From Planctomycetota bacterium (GTDB lineage: Bacteria > Planctomycetota > Phycisphaerae > Phycisphaerales > SM1A02): a DNA stretch of 6,199 bases. The notes under the pieces were generated by a model. That model searched no databases, was not told the DNA's origin, and saw only the letters and a list, made by a program, of their open reading frames with translations. The translations under genes were made by a program, and so were the position numbers. The DNA lies in NCBI GenBank assembly GCA_027295365.1, contig JAPULD010000480.1, forward strand, positions 1 to 6,199, read 5' to 3'. Shown piece after piece: positions 5,515 through 6,199 of this stretch (position 1 is the stretch's first letter; the number at the start of each line of letters is the position of its first letter).

Positions 5515-6199
5515 TCAATCGAAGTTGAAATCGAATCGGAACGAGTCGCGGTTCTGCCCCTGGCTCTGTCGGCTCTGCATGAAGCAGCGTTGCTTGCGGT
5601 GCAGGGTGTCCAACAGTTTCTTGGCCGAGATCGAGCAGTCACCCGCTTCGATGGCCTCGTGGATGGCCCGATCGGCACCTTCGATATCACCCAGCATGGT
5701 CTTGATCGCGCCGACCATGAAGAGGACATCGGGATTGGCACAATCGTATTTCATTCGCTTTTTAAGCTTGCAGAGCAGCTCGCGCAGCTTCGCTTGGATC
5801 GCTCCTGAGTAGGGCATTTCCAGCAAGATTCCGGGGGCGAGATCCACTGCCTTGCGCATGGTTCTGGCCGACAATCCCTCCCAACTCGTAAGCCCTTGGG
5901 CGATGGCGAGCCCGATCTTGGGGCGGGGATCGCTGGGGTTTTCGTGGCGAAGAATCTTGAACGTCTCGCGGGCTTCCTCGTAGTCGCAGTTGGCGATCGA
6001 GAACCAGCCCTGGATCAGCATCCGATCGAAAAGGCCGGCGTCCCGCTGGTCATGGGTGAGCGATTGACACGTCTGGCACGTCTCGAGGCCACAACGAGCG
6101 AGAGGCCGACACGTGATCACCTGCGTGTCGCAATATCCCTGCTCCCCCCGGACGCCCTGCCTACGGATGTCTGAGACTTGCCCTTGGTCCCAACCCGCA
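5515..6199 (-). CDS. TPR-repeat protein with cysteine cluster, probably 5' partial
   Basis: The frame ends at 5515 and is open without a stop up to the window edge. The first usable start inside is GTG at 6120 (201 residues), but it has no Shine-Dalgarno, and the 26 codons upstream have GC-rich third positions like coding DNA. The true start is therefore probably beyond 6199. Counting from GTG 6120, residues ~33-66 (MLIQGWFSIANCDYEEARET and following) and ~129-160 (NPDVLFMVGAIKTMLGDIEG and following) look like TPR helix pairs, with Ala/Gly and the final 'P' in the expected places. The segment between is helical and basic (KLRELLCKLKKR). Upstream lies a cysteine run, C-x6-C-x5-C-x4-C-x2-C, including CGLETCQTC, that may bind metal. 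The tail is polar, ending FRFDFNFD. TPRs mediate protein binding; the partner is unknown. No membrane segment is seen in the visible part. Confidence 0.75.
   Translation of the reverse strand, partial: AGWDQGQVSDIRRQGVRGEQGYCDTQVITCRPLARCGLETCQTCQSLTHDQRDAGLFDRMLIQGWFSIANCDYEEARETFKILRHENPSDPRPKIGLAIAQGLTSWEGLSARTMRKAVDLAPGILLEMPYSGAIQAKLRELLCKLKKRMKYDCANPDVLFMVGAIKTMLGDIEGADRAIHEAIEAGDCSISAKKLLDTLHRKQRCFMQSRQSQGQNRDSFRFDFNFD

Overview
The window is a GC-rich, gene-dense bacterial chromosomal stretch made of housekeeping and metabolic genes. There is no mobile element, CRISPR array, rRNA or recognisable tRNA. The style of the proteins (class 1 fructose-bisphosphatase, a MmgE/PrpD protein, a Cys-rich TPR protein, HicA/HicB of a kind seen in planctomycetes and cyanobacteria) loosely suggests Planctomycetota, possibly Phycisphaerae. 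That assignment is an impression from protein style and could not be tested here.

Layout, left to right. (1) The C-terminal part of an SDR oxidoreductase (2-334, +) is followed after 29 nt by an NTF2-like/lumazine-binding-like small protein (364-741, +) with a strong Shine-Dalgarno; these are probably one operon. (2) A complete thiolase (830-2020, -) converges on that pair. (3) A 226-nt divergent control region separates the thiolase from fbp, a complete class 1 fructose-1,6-bisphosphatase (2247-3305, +). (4) The apparent 485-nt gap after fbp is not empty. It holds a broken hicA toxin gene (3313-3502, +) and a broken hicB antitoxin gene (3499-3728, -), arranged tail to tail with overlapping stop codons. 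Each is interrupted by one frameshift, so neither appears as a full-length ORF. (5) A MmgE/PrpD-family protein (3851-5407, +) reads away from hicB. (6) A GC-rich hairpin lies between it and a convergent TPR-repeat protein with a cysteine cluster (5515-6199, -), whose reading frame stays open to the window edge, so its start is probably outside.

The metabolic genes do not form one operon: strands alternate (+ + - + + - + -). Thiolase (acyl-CoA cleavage or acetoacetyl-CoA formation), fructose-bisphosphatase (gluconeogenesis) and a possible 2-methylcitrate-dehydratase-like enzyme would all fit growth on acids or acyl-CoAs, but this link is inferred only from proximity. The most noteworthy item is the hidden, convergent, double-frameshifted HicA/HicB pair. 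I see no evidence of a wholly new multi-gene system.
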